The notes under the pieces were generated by a model that made no database searches, was not told the DNA's origin, and saw only the letters and a list, made by a program, of their open reading frames with translations. The position numbers and the translations under genes were made by a program. Source: Ahaetulla prasina (lineage: Eukaryota; Chordata; Lepidosauria; Squamata; Colubridae). From it: a stretch of 64,000 nucleotides of DNA. The stretch's first letter is position 1; the number at the start of each line of letters is the position of its first letter. This document shows positions 35,144-48,164 of this stretch, piece after piece. The stretch covers positions 56,555,409 to 56,619,408 of the forward strand of contig NC_080546.1 in the NCBI RefSeq assembly GCF_028640845.1. The letters run 5' to 3'.

Positions 35144-37030
35144 ACTCTTTCTAATTCCAATGTAACCTAGAGAGACAAGGCTCATCTACTACACATTTTT
35201 TAGTTTGCACAGATATTGGTATTTGTGATGTAATGAAATTGTGCAGTTGTATTAAGGTCATGTCTAAAGTCAGAGTTTATTTTCAGAAAATTGTAATCTG
35301 AATTCATGAAGTTAGCAGATACAATAAAGTTCTTTGTATGTGGTCCAGTAATTCAGACAATTGGGACACCAAGAAATACTGCTCTTAAATTACAGAAAGG
35401 AAGATTCTCTGTGTTAGGACAGGTTGACAGTAGAATAAGTTCCTGTTCTCTGGAGAGGCTGCACTGCCATCTATAGGGAATTATTTTGTTTTGATTCATG
35501 TACTGATCAGGGGATAAATTCAATGCCTTAAATAAGCCATCCCAACTCTATAAGTCTAAGAATCTTCATTTTAAATCATTTCCATGGCACCAGTTCTTGT
35601 GAATAGTCTTTATAATTGGTTTTTGAAACATTTTCAGCTAACTCAAGAATGTTGACATCTTTTTCTTCCAGGATTTTAATATAGTTTTTCCAGGACTTCA
35701 ATATCACCTCCAACCCTAAAATTATAAAGTTTAACAGAATCACAGATAATTTTAAAACACAAATATCTACAAAAAGCCCAATTAAATATCAAACATTTCT
35801 TACCTTCTTTAAAAGCAGACCACTGGAACCTGTTGAGTTCAAAAGCAAAGAAGTCCAGGTCATAAGAATTATGGACATATTGCAGTCAAAAGTAGAATTC
35901 GTGGGAAAAAATACGTCAGTGATAGCTTCCATGTTGAAGGTGAGTTTAATTTTTTTTAATTGTACATAAAAAAATAAAAAGGAACAGCTGAGTTGATAAG
36001 CAGTCTTTATGTTATTCCATTTATAAGGAGTTTTCTTTTGAAAGTGCTGTATAAGATTATACATAATATGTCTAATACAACTAATTATTCCATTAGGTAT
36101 ATTTCTTCCTGAAGTAACCAAACCAATAAATATGTTTACTATGATCATAGATCAGAAAATTAAAGTTTAAAATATAAATAATAGAGCAAAATTAAAATTA
36201 ATTGAAGCAGTCAGCTGATAATGTTGTCTCTACCATCACCCAACAAGTAGAATCTTCTTATATGTTGTTTGTGTCTGCTAAAATAGTTTAGTATAAATCA
36301 TATCATTTTTACCTGGGAATTACTGGAGGATTAATGCTATATGTACTTTTGGAAATCTCTATAGCAAATACATTAAAGGAAAACATGTTTGACTATTTGT
36401 ATTTCTCTGGAATCACATATATAGACTTTCATTTTATTATATGTTTTATTATATCATCCATTAAGAAGAGGAGAAGGTGCTTCCAGGTGCTTAGTGTAAT
36501 TGTTATGGCCAAGGCTTATTACTTTAGATTCTGAGTCTGAATCTGATGCTGAAAAAGAAGATCCAACTGAACCTGTGGAACATCAGCCTCAGGAGAAATC
36601 ATATGATGATGATTAAACACAGGCAATACCTGAGCAGCTGTAAGAGTCAGAAGAACACATGTAAAACCTCCAACCCACATGAGTAGAAAGGAAATCGGAA
36701 CAGGAAAGATCTGTTAGGCTTCTCATCAAGCAAAGGAATAAACCTGGCTAATGACAGCTGGTTACAGCTTATATAAGAATCTGCTCTGTGTCTGTTCTTT
36801 TTGCTGAAAACATTTGACATGCAGGACCTTCAAATGTAGATTCTTCCTTTGGACTGACTGACAACCTTGACTCACACTAAAACCTTAGATTGAATTTGGA
36901 CAATTCTTTGGCATGCTCCGATTCTCTAAGCAAACTTTATAGGCCAACATCAGCTTCGTTTATATTCTGTGCTTAGTTTACATTCCTTTTTTCACTATAG
37001 ATTCTTATAGCCTTGTAGTATACTGGTAAT
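35144..37030. other. Non-coding DNA with a possible LTR-like promoter segment
   Basis: Around 36530-36900 the sequence contains an acidic coding-like stretch (SESDAEKEDPTEPVEHQ in one frame, ending in a stop) followed by a TATA-like CTTATATAAGAATC at 36767-36780. This could be remnant retroelement material, but no termini were found. At 35810-35885 (minus) a short open stretch ends in a good splice donor; see findings. No gene is claimed. Confidence 0.3.
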
Positions 37031-37034
37031 ACTT

Positions 37035-37267
37035 CTGCCAACCTTAGCAGTTCGAAAGCACATAAAAAATGCAAATAGAAAAATAGGGACCACCTTCAGT
37101 GGGAAGGTAACAGCGTTCCATGCGCCTTTGGCATTTAGTCATGCCGGCCTCATGACCATGGAGATGTCTTTGGACAGCGCTGGCTCTTCAGCTTTGAAAA
37201 GGAGATGAGCACCCCCCCTTAGAGTCGGGAACAACTAGCACATATGTGCGAGGGGAGCCTTTACCTT
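37035..37267 (+). mobile_element. Sauria SINE, 5'-truncated
   Basis: Runs from CTTCTGCCAACCTTAGCAG through AGGGACCACCTTCAGTGGG, AGTCATGCCGGCCTCATGAC and AGAGTCGGGAACAACTAGC to GCACATATGTGCGAGGGG and CCTTTACC. It matches the body and BovB-like tail of the copy at 31357-31680; the tRNA head is absent. Confidence 0.85.
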
Positions 37268-37796
37268 ATACTGGTAATCACCTGTATAGAAACGGATGTT
37301 GTGGCCCTGGGAAGAAGGTAATGGTAAGCCACTTCCTGAAAAAACTGCAGGGAGTAGCCCAGATAGTAACCAGGAGTTAACACCGACTTTAATGTACAAA
37401 AGAAAAGATGTCTGTGGAACTATAAACTATTAACTAATAGGCCAACTGTAATTGATATAACAACTGGCCCAATGTTTTGGACTTAAAAATGATAGTGGTT
37501 AATATTTAGTTTGTTAAGGTCTCAGAAATATGTAATAGCATTCAATGTTCTTAATCCATCTTAATCTCAATAATTTGAGAACAGGAATTGGGTGAAAGTG
37601 ATAGGGAGGTAGAAATTGAAAAAGTTAATAGAATAAATATGCAATTTGCAAAGTTAAGAAATATACCAAAATATATTCTTGTGTATTTTGTCAGAAAGAA
37701 AACTAGAGATCAAGATTTGCAGCAGCATTACCAGACTAAGATTAATAAACAATTTTTCAAGATGCTATTTGACGTGTTAGGTAAAACTATATAGAA

Positions 37797-37928
37797 CAGG
37801 GATATTAAACTTGCAGCGTATGATCCGGATGTGCCTCATGCTGGCTATGCCCACCTCCAGTATAGCGGAAGGGGGAAAAGTTGTGATATATCACGTGATG
37901 ACATGATGTTGCAAGTTTGACACCCATG
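37797..37928. mobile_element. hAT-type MITE of the CAGGGGTGTCAAACT family
   Basis: Ends are CAGGGATATTAAACTTGC and GTTTGACACCCATG. Flanks are ATATAGAA (37789-37796) and ATATAGCA (37929-37936), an 8-bp duplication with one mismatch. Sister copies lie at 44516-44643 and 48509-48630. Confidence 0.8.
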
Positions 37929-37967
37929 ATATAGCAGATAACTTTGAACTATCAACAAATGTGACCC

Positions 37968-38080
37968 AGTTTGGTGTAGTGGTCGAGAAACCAGGAAACT
38001 GAGTAAATGTCAGTTGGGTAACTTTAGTTCAGTCACTTTCTCTCAGCTCAATTCACTTTACTGGATTGTGTTTCAAGATG
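37968..38080 (+). mobile_element. Decayed tRNA-derived SINE head
   Basis: GTTTGGTGTAGTGGTCGAG preserves an A-box-like sequence, followed by GGGTAACTTTAGTTCAGTCA and CTTTCTCTCAGC, the SINE body seen at 29648-29762. The B-box region is partly deleted. Confidence 0.5.
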
Positions 38081-38581
38081 CTTCGACACTTAAAGTCCTA
38101 TAAGATCTTAGTCCTAAAATCTTTTTTCAAAATCTTTTCAACTTGAAATTTTCCAAAATCTTAACCTGATGCCAGTGGTTCTTGCTACATTTAAATCCCA
38201 ATATATTATTTGGTGGATGTCCTCCAAATACTTGATATTCATTCTTTTTATATTAATCAAAATAGTGATATGATCCCTTAGAAACTTAACTTTGCCAGAA
38301 TTTTCTGAACTCTCATCAACTTCAAGCAGTTAGGGATACCAGCAGCTGTCATTCAAAAATATTCTGAGTTGTCTCTTTCCACCTATGTCTACTTCCCACC
38401 AAGTTCAATGCAGCTGTTCTGTGTAGTATCTTTACCATGCTTGTCTTTAGACCATTTAGACCATGCAAGACATTTATAATAACATTTTTAAAGAATATTA
38501 ACCTATATCTTCATGTTTTCCTAGAATTATTTGAAAAGGCAGCAGAATAAAGACAGAGGGAGCTCTTGCTTCAGATTTGAA

Positions 38582-38586
<5 letters not shown>

Positions 38587-38623
<37 letters not shown>

Positions 38624-38627
38624 TTTT
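38587..38627 (+). repeat. (CT)n microsatellite followed by poly(T)
   Basis: About fourteen CT dinucleotides grade into a run of about a dozen T residues. Directly readable. Confidence 0.95.
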
Positions 38628-38723
38628 GGTAAAGCAATTGTCTCAATAAGCATTCCTGATTTCAAACAACCATCCTAAAATAGCATACACAATAGCATAA
38701 AACTAATCTTGGCAAAGTCTAAG

Positions 38724-38835
38724 TCTTCCTTCCTTCCTTCCTTCCTTCCTTCCTTCCTTCCTTCCTTCCTTCCTTCCTTCCTTCCTTCCTTCCTTCCTTC
38801 CTTCCTCCCTCCCTTCCTCCCTCCCTCCCTCCCTC
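38724..38835 (+). repeat. (TTCC)n microsatellite
   Basis: About twenty uninterrupted TTCC units grade into CCCT/CTCC units. The Phe-Leu-Pro-Ser repetitive ORF across it is an artefact. Confidence 0.95.
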
Positions 38836-40848
<2,013 letters not shown>

Positions 40849-40924
40849 TTCTGAGGTTTTCACGGGTGTTTGTATGTAGGTCTTTGGTTATTCGGGTTTT
40901 CTCCCGCGTAAAATTGGAAGTGTC

Positions 40925-40970
40925 TTGGCGACGTTTCGATAAAGTCTCATTCGTCATCTTCAGGCTTCAG
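40925..40970 (-). ncRNA. Hammerhead ribozyme-like motif in the left PLE terminal repeat
   Basis: On the minus strand, box CTGAAGA (40963-40957) is followed by a GACGAA...TTTATC stem-II remnant around TGAGAC, then GAAAC (40937-40933) and GTC. The order CUGANGA - stem II - GAAA - GUC matches the minimal hammerhead ribozymes known in PLEs. Stem II is weakened by mismatches, so cleavage is doubtful. Confidence 0.5.
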
Positions 40971-41103
40971 CTTCGTGCTTCTGGGAGCAATGTGTGATTG
41001 CAGCTGTTTCTTCCTTTTTAACTGCTAGTGGGGGTTTGAACTGATTGGGTGGGAACTTGGCTGTGCTCTGATTGGATGGGGGACCCCCCCAATCCAATCG
41101 ATT

Positions 41104-41152
41104 GTGCTTGGGGGGGTCCAATTGGGGGGTCCAATTGGACCCCCCCAAGCAC
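41104..41152. repeat. Perfect 22-bp hairpin at the PLE left repeat/coding junction
   Basis: GTGCTTGGGGGGGTCCAATT... (41104-41125) is followed after GGGGT by its exact reverse complement (41131-41152). A related CCCCCCAATCCAATC lies just upstream. It marks the junction of the left inverted repeat with the truncated RT coding region. Confidence 0.9.
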
Positions 41153-41158
41153 ATCCTA

Positions 41159-42091
41159 GATCTGACCAACCACTGCCTATCCAACACATACTTCATCTAT
41201 AACGGACAAAAATACAAACAAATAGAAGGCGCACCCATGGGATCACCCCTCTCACCTGTCATTGCCAACCTCTACATGGAACACTTTGAATCCCAAGCAC
41301 TAGAAAAATCTGATCACAAACCCAAACTCTGGCTCAAATACGTAATCTGGCCACACGGGAAAGAAAAACTTGACAACTTCCTCACACACCTCATAATCTG
41401 GCCACACGGGAAAGAAAAACTTGACAACTTCCTCACACACCTCAATAGCCTACACCCCAAAATACAGTTCACCATGGAAACAGAAGTTAACAACCAACTT
41501 CCCTTCCTAGATGTCTTAGTCTACAAGAAACCCAATGGCTCCCTAGGACACACCATCTACCAGAAGAAAACACACACAAACCGCTATCTGCACGCACTCT
41601 CACACCACCACCCAGCACAGATCAACTCCGTAGCCAAGACACTCGTCTCTAGAACAAAACGCTTAGCTGACGAACAACACCTAAAAACCGAACTACGCAC
41701 CCTCACAAACGTACTAACATCCAATGGATTCCAGAGAAATAAGATTACCAAACTAATCCAAAAAGAACCCCCCACTAAAACCCAAGACAGAGAACAAGAA
41801 AACGGCACAGCTCTCCTCCCATATATAAAAGGCACCACAGACAGAATCAGCAAGATCCTCCACAAACATAACATCAAGACAGCATTCTGCACAAACCAAA
41901 AAATATCCACCATCCTAAGAAACCCCAAAGACAAAATTGAGTTAGAAAATCAAGGAGTATATGAAATCCCATGCACCGCCTGCCCCACCACATACATCGG
42001 ACAAACCAACAGAAGAATAAGTGCACGATTGAAGAACACAAGAACTCATTCAAAAAGAGGAACCAACTTCTTCCCTGGTCCAACACTTTAA
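41159..42091 (+). pseudogene. PLE reverse transcriptase and GIY-YIG endonuclease, catalytic site lost
   Basis: The long frame, in phase from 41072 but homologous only from LDLTNHCLSNTYFIYNGQK, contains the PLE-specific RT block QIEGAPMGSPLSPVIANLYM (about 41219-41280). It also has the LPFLDVLVYKKPNGSLGHTI block (41497-41556) and a C-terminal GIY-YIG endonuclease start, GVYEIPCTACPTTYIGQTNR (41956-42015). The RT palm normally has a YVDD quartet just before the IWPHG segment. Here the text runs KYVIWPHGKEK, with both aspartates missing, and the following 17 codons are duplicated (41342-41392 and 41393-41443). The N-terminal RT fingers are absent, replaced by repeat sequence. The frame shifts near 42030, before the end of the endonuclease. 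The copy is inactive. Confidence 0.88.
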
Positions 42092-42718
42092 AGTCACAGG
42101 ACACGATATTGACTTTAAAAGACCAGAACTATCGCCAAAACTGAACACTTTAACAACAGAATAATCAGAGAAGCCATCGAGATAGAAAACGCCCACACAG
42201 CATGAACAAACGAGATGATACCTCCCGCCTACCAGCCATTTGAAACCTGCCCTTATTGACAAACGAGTCCCTAACACGAGGAATGACACCAGACCCACAC
42301 TCACGAGGTCCACACAGGATGTCACCACACATCCACCCAGAAAGCAGACCCAAACCCACACTGATCAGGAAGCACGACCAAGGACCAGAAGCCAGACCGC
42401 AGCTGCAACATTAGCCATTTCAAACCCCTCCAATCCATACATGCAACAGACTGACACCCACTATGAAGATGTAGCACGACCACGAACACGAAGCCAAACA
42501 GCAGCAGTGCAGCTCACCAGCTCAAATCCCCCTGCAACTCAGTCTAATTTGAGCACAACCAAGCCCCCACCCAAACAGGACACACCCCAGCCAATCAGAG
42601 CACAAAAACCCCATCCAATCAGAGCACAGCCAAGCTCCCACCCAATCAGTTCAAACCCCCACTAGCAGTTAAAAGGAAGAAACAGCTGCGATCACACATT
42701 GCTCCTAGAGGCACGAAG

Positions 42719-42766
42719 CTGAAGCCTGAAGATGACGAATGAGACTTCATTGAAACGTCGCCAAGA
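42719..42766 (+). ncRNA. Hammerhead ribozyme-like motif in the right PLE terminal repeat
   Basis: CTGAAGA (42726-42732), GACGAA-TGAGAC-TTCATT as stem II and loop, then GAAAC (42752-42756) and GTC. Stem II here keeps four standard pairs, one mismatch and one G-U pair. It is the inverted counterpart of the motif at 40925-40970. Confidence 0.5.
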
Positions 42767-42826
42767 CACTTCTAATTTTACACGGGAGAAAACCCGAATA
42801 ACCAAAGACATATATATATAACCAAA

Positions 42827-42934
<108 letters not shown>

Positions 42935-42939
42935 TATTA

Positions 42940-43350
42940 TGGTTGGTCGCACATCCAAGTTTAGCCTGGATTTGGCAGTTTTATCCATCTATTCAGTCTT
43001 TCTCAAAGACTCTGGATATCTGATGATAGTGTGATAGTGTTAAAGGTAATGTCACAGCATGTAAGCTGTTCTACGTAAAGCTGCCTTTTGCAGTTGACTG
43101 GGGTGATCTTGTCAATGCTGATATATTCAAGTAGTGCTTCAGTTATTTTGGGATTGCATCTAATATGCCTATTACAATTGATATTATTACAATATACTGT
43201 TAATATAATAGAATATTGATACATTATAGTTCATTGCCATGTTAGCCAGATGTTTAGACTAGATTTGGCATTATTATCCACCTATCGAGTCCTTTTTAAG
43301 GTTCTAGAATAAGTAAGTGTTGATGTTTGATGGTGTTAAAAGTACTGTTA
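42940..43350. repeat. Unclassified repeat with an internal diverged duplication
   Basis: The phrases TTTAGCCTGGATTTGGCAG, TTATCCATCTATTCAGTC and TGATAGTGTTAAAGGTA (42960-43048) reappear diverged as TTTAGACTAGATTTGGCAT, TTATCCACCTATCGAGTC and TGATGGTGTTAAAAGTA (43252-43345). Between them, AAAGCTGCCTTTTGCAGTTG resembles an interspersed squamate repeat that I cannot name. Confidence 0.5.
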
Positions 43351-43479
43351 TAGGATCTTATTATTAAAAACTTTAAATAACTTTTAAAAAAACATATCTA
43401 AAAAATGGAAAAAAATATTAGGTGAACAGCAGAAATTAATAACAATGGACCCACCTCAATATCTCACCAGATCCCTGGG

Positions 43480-44445
43480 GTTCCTGGGCCTGATGGCACC
43501 AGAAAATCAACAGGGATAGAGCCATCCTTGCTTCAAGAGGGAAAATGTTCTATACAGTGGCACCATAGCATGAATGGCCTGCTACCTAGGACCTGCCAAA
43601 TGCAGTTCCCTAGCCAATGGGACCTGTAGGGTACTTTTTTCTGCTTGATCTAATGCAGATGTAAATGGAGAGGCAGTCCCTCAGATAACCTGGCTCCATG
43701 TCATTCATGTAAGGCTTTAAAGGTCAAAAACAGCATCTTGAACTTGACCCAGACTGGTACCTAATGAAGCTTGTTACCAGCTTGTAATGAAGCAAAGGGG
43801 TAATGTGTGTTGTTTTAGAAACACGCATAACTCCCTATGCATTTGCACCATCTGAAGTTTCTGGATAGTTTTCAAGGGAAACCCCATGTAGAGCATATTA
43901 CCCTAGTTCAGTGTTTCTCAATTGTGACAACTTGAAGAGGTATGGACTTCAATTCCCAGAATTCCCCAGCCAGCACAGCTGGCTGGGGAATTCTGGGAGT
44001 TGAAGTCCACACCTCTTCAAGTTGTCACAATTGAGAAACTCTGCCCTAGTTCAACCTGGTGGTGATTAGGACATGAATGACTGTAAGTGAACTCCCTGAT
44101 CTAGTTCAACTTGAAGTTATTGCAAAAGCTCTTCAAGCCATGTCTTCCCCCTGCTGTTGAGTATGAGTTGTGAGTCAAGGAGAGCCTCTAGATTGCACAA
44201 AAAATCTATTTGGGGCAATATAGACCTATCCAGCCCCAAAGATGGCATAGTCATAGAGCCAACAGAGTCCCAAACTCAAAGCTACTCAGTCTTATCAGGA
44301 TCCAGACCTTCATAGACTCCAAGCACCAGGATTAAATGCTGTCAGCATTGTTTAATTTGCCACAGGCTTAGGTATGTAATTAGGATTCATGAGCATACTG
44401 ATTACATCTTACACCATGGTGATGGATGACTTCAGGCCAATCAAA
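43480..44445 (-). mobile_element. Old L2/CR1-type LINE RT remnant, interrupted by a MITE
   Basis: The order of phrases matches the L2 copies in this window at lower identity: GGCTTTAAAGGTCAAAAACA, TTCAAGGGAAACCCCATGTA, GACATGAATGACTGTAAGTG and CTACTCAGTCTTATCAGGAT correspond to similar strings at 9930-10400. No open frame remains. A 135-bp palindromic hAT MITE (43909-44043) splits it with an 8-bp duplication. Confidence 0.7.
43909..44043. mobile_element. Near-perfect palindromic hAT MITE, 135 bp
   Basis: Both halves are reverse complements with very few mismatches: CAGTGTTTCTCAATTGTGAC at the left end, GTCACAATTGAGAAACTCTG at the right, meeting at GCCAGCACAGCTGGC. The target duplication CCCTAGTT is perfect (43901-43908 and 44044-44051). 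Confidence 0.92.
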
Positions 44446-44515
44446 TACATTTTTAATTCAGGTTAGTGCCAATCAAACTAAGAAGACAATCCATTCATGT
44501 CCCTGCTCTCTACAC

Positions 44516-44643
44516 CAGGTGTGTCAAACATCACGGCAGCATCATGTGACATATTGGGACTTTCCCCCCCTTCACTAAACTGGGCAGGGGTGTGGCCAGC
44601 ACGTGAAGCATCCGGCCCATGGGCCAGGAGTTTAACAGCCTTG
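44516..44643. mobile_element. hAT-type MITE of the CAGGGGTGTCAAACT family
   Basis: Ends CAGGTGTGTCAAACATC and GGAGTTTAACAGCCTTG; perfect 8-bp duplication CTCTACAC at 44508-44515 and 44644-44651. Internally it has CATCATGTGACATATTGG and GGCCAGCACGTGAAGCATCC. The ORF starting in the left flank is an artefact. Confidence 0.88.
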
Positions 44644-44651
44644 CTCTACAC

Positions 44652-47600
44652 CATCTTAACAGAAATGTTAGACTTATTTTAGAAAGGCTATGTCAGTATC
44701 TGTGATTATCCACTTCCAGTACAAAAACAAAAACAAACTTAAAAAAAAAAGGCTAGGCTATTTTTTATTCCTGAAAGTGTGATTATTTGAGCAGCAATAA
44801 GATACAAGAAAGGATGAAAGAAAAATACCTTAAGACAAGCTGTTGCAACAAAACATCTGTGTTTTAGCTATTGATTTAGATATGCAGTATGTTGCTACCT
44901 ATGCTTTTATAAAAGAAATATAAGGTGGATTAGAGTCAAATTATGGATAATACTTGTAGATGGTGCAAAAATTGCAGTTTCATGTTTGCTAAACAGTATT
45001 CCAGACATACGATCTGATTCCATGTAACGGGGGAGAGGGATATACCCTTTCAGCATTCAAGGCAGGCAAATTATTATATTATGTTCAGAACTCTTGTCTA
45101 CAGAGCTGAATTAGATCTAAGCTTTTATCTTGGAGAAGGTACCAAACCACATTTATTATACTTAAGGGAACCAAATCATGTTTATTATAGCAAGTTTATT
45201 ATACTTAGATTTCATTGTTGATTTATGTTATTTCTAAATAAATACACTTCTTAGAAGAGCTTGGGTAGCATATATCACCCCTGCCTTCATAGTGGATGGA
45301 AAACATACTAACCTAGAATAAATTACCATATAGATAATGAAAGCATGAGGTATTTATTGATCAATGTTCTGGGAAGATTGGCTTATCATCTCACTTATTT
45401 CAGTAGAATTCCACTATATAGTCACAAGATAGTTTTATCACAGAGTAACATTATAGAAGCTGTAAGCTTCTCCCATCAGAAATAACTGATGAGGAAGGTA
45501 ATTCTAAGATATGCATCCCCATTATTCTTTGATCTAACACATAAATTAATACTCACAAAAGAATAAGTAGCAGTTTAGTAGTTTTATAGCTTGTGTGAGA
45601 CATCCAAGCCTATTGAAAACAATTGGATTAAGCATGCCTGAACTGTATTGAAAAGCAGGTTTAGAGAGCTCTAGGACAAATTAGTATCTGGCTGTCTTCA
45701 TCAATGTCTTTTATTTACATGCTTTTTCTTTACAAAGATGGATCTGAATAGGCTGTTTATTTTAATGATGATAAGTACAAAAGAGAAATGAGACACTATA
45801 GCAAGCCACCAATTCATTATTTCTGGGATATGAAGAATCAGATGGAGAGAATATTTTGGCTGCCCAGAAGCATCATTTAGACATGTTGGTTACATTAACA
45901 GAGTTAATTAGTGGATGTGACCCAGAGTCTCTCCAGCATAATTATGCTAACCCTTGAGTTCTGTAAAAAGAGTAGCATCTACTTGGTTCACAGCTGGAAG
46001 GAATATCATTTGTATGCAGTTAACTTGCTCGTTTTAACCAAGGATTAAAAACGTTTTATTTAGAAAATGATTATAATGAGCAGAACCTTTGTCCCCCATG
46101 TAATGATTAGGATGATCTGCTTACTTTCTCCCTCTCAAGAGTGTTTAGAGAGAATGCAAATATGTAAATCTTAAATGTTTAAAAGGAGATGTGAGAGAAG
46201 AGATCATCATTAATAGGAGGAAATGACTTTGAGTCTGATTCTACTATCAGTTACTGGAGACAGTTTCCCAGGGCTACTTCAGGTTTACACAAAGTGTGAA
46301 ATATTTAGAACCACTTCTTTAAACTAATGTTTATACCTCCTGACTTTCCATTAATTATGTAAAGAAAGGAGGAAGGAATTCTAAAAACATGTTTTAAGTT
46401 TGGCTTATGTCACTGATCCATTGACCTTGTACAAATCAAGAAAGAAATAAACTGCACTTCATTAGAAATAAATTTATCCTTTTGGACCTTAATTTTCAGG
46501 ACATGGTTGGGATTTGATTTTCAGGAAGTCCCTTTCCCAACAACTTCTAAACTTGGGAATTGACAGTTGAAGGTGTATTTTTGTTGGAGAAATTCCAATG
46601 TATGTCTAGCTTAGTGAGATGCTACTGAGTTGGATTTGATCCCTAGCTGTCCGCATGTACAAAAGCTTGTCATTGCAATGTTTCCAGCAATAATGTTCTA
46701 TCTCTTCTAAGACCTCCATATGAACTCATTGGTCCCATACATGAACCTTATCCAATTTACTGGCCTTTCTTATACTTTTTTCCAACTCTGCCAACATTGT
46801 TTTTAATCCCTCATCATCTTGCATTACATCCCCAGTGCTTGCATGCTTTTCTTTGTTATTCATCCCTTCAAAGGCACAATAAGCTTCTATTTAGTACTAT
46901 TACAGTCCATAATATTCTAAATGTCAATCTTCAGATTCATAATACACAAAATACACTGGTCTATTATTATAATAAAGGTTTTATTTGATTTGATAATACA
47001 AATAATTTGACAACCTTTGACTTACAGGTATCTACTCTGATGCTCGTGCATAATACAGATTGAATAAATCAATATCATAATATTGATTGTGATTTGTAAG
47101 ACCATGCAAATATATTCTCAGATGGTAGGTTTTAATAAAACATTAATTAAATTTCATTTTAATATCATTCCCATTTTAAAAATAAGAGTAATTATTAGCT
47201 TTGAACCAAGTTTGTCTCTCACATTTCTGACAAAGACTAAATATGTAGGAGTTACACTGGAAAGAAAAAATAATATATACTAGTGTTATTCTTACAGTTC
47301 CAACAGAACTCAGTATACATCTATGAAACATTTGTATGACAAGTGCCAATTAATTACTCCTAGGTGATATACTAAATAATACATGCATGATTGCTGGAGT
47401 TTAAATAATTATCTTTATTTGCCATTTCATTTTAGTAGGAAACTAAATTGTACATTGGATTACTCTTCAAATTATTTAACCATAGAACACTAACCTATGT
47501 TCCTGGGTTAAAATATTCCCATCACCAAATAAAATAGTTCAGAAGGCGCAGAAAAAAACTGAATAAAAATTTACGTTTCAAAAATTATTTGCTATCTAAT

Positions 47601-47700
47601 AAATTTGTCCTTGCAGGTTTCCATTGAGGGAGGTTATTTTTTATGGTATTTCCAGTTTCTCTAAACAGCATGAAGTGGACAGTACAATCTTTTTCCTGAT
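44652..47700. other. AT-rich non-coding DNA
   Basis: About 3 kb with no supported gene or recognisable repeat; short ORFs at 46797-46988 and 47083-47283 have no domain. Confidence 0.35.
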
Positions 47701-47704
47701 AATC

Positions 47705-47900
47705 TTACAATTTATTTATTTTATTTATTTATTTTGTCACACAGTATATATAAGCATAAGCATGAAATAATTATACAATATATAAGCATATATATAAGCA
47801 TAAGTATGTAATAACTATATTAATTGGATATAATGAATAGAAACAATAGGACAGGAACGGTAGGCACGCTTGTGCTCTTCTGCACACCCCTTACAATTGC
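47705..47900 (-). repeat. 3' tail of a LINE-like repeat, third copy
   Basis: Reverse orientation of 5411-5611: TTTATTTATTTTGTCAC, TA-rich middle, AATAGGACAGGAACGGTAGG, GCACGCTTGTGCTCTTCTGC. An ORF starting here (47824-48042) is not a gene. Confidence 0.6.
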
Positions 47901-47994
47901 TGAGAACACCATGAATGAATCAGTGCCAATAGAAGGATACAGAAATTTCATTCAGTCAGTGCAGTCTGAATCAAGTCCTTCTTCTCTATTCCAT

Positions 47995-48090
47995 ACAAAA
48001 AACAAAAGAATACAATTGGAAGGGACCTTGGAGGTCTTCTAACCCAACCCCTGCTCAAGCAGGAGACCCTATATCATTTCAGACAAAAAG
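47995..48090 (-). mobile_element. CR1-type LINE 3' fragment
   Basis: CAATTGGAAGGGACCTTGGA, GGTCTTCTAACCCAACCCC and GCTCAAGCAGGAGACCCTAT form a well-preserved reverse-oriented CR1 3' block, ending near ATTTCAGACAAA. Confidence 0.65.
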
Positions 48091-48164
48091 AAATTACTGA
48101 TTATTCTTCTTCTAAGTTTTCAACACAACTTTGGTGCATTTGTTAACTTGCAAATTACAAATAG

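Noticed and set aside
42240..42665. 141-codon plus-strand Thr/Pro-rich ORF
   Set aside because: It lies in the region between the PLE endonuclease and the right terminal repeat, where a frameshifted C-terminus and repeat sequence are expected; no domain is visible.
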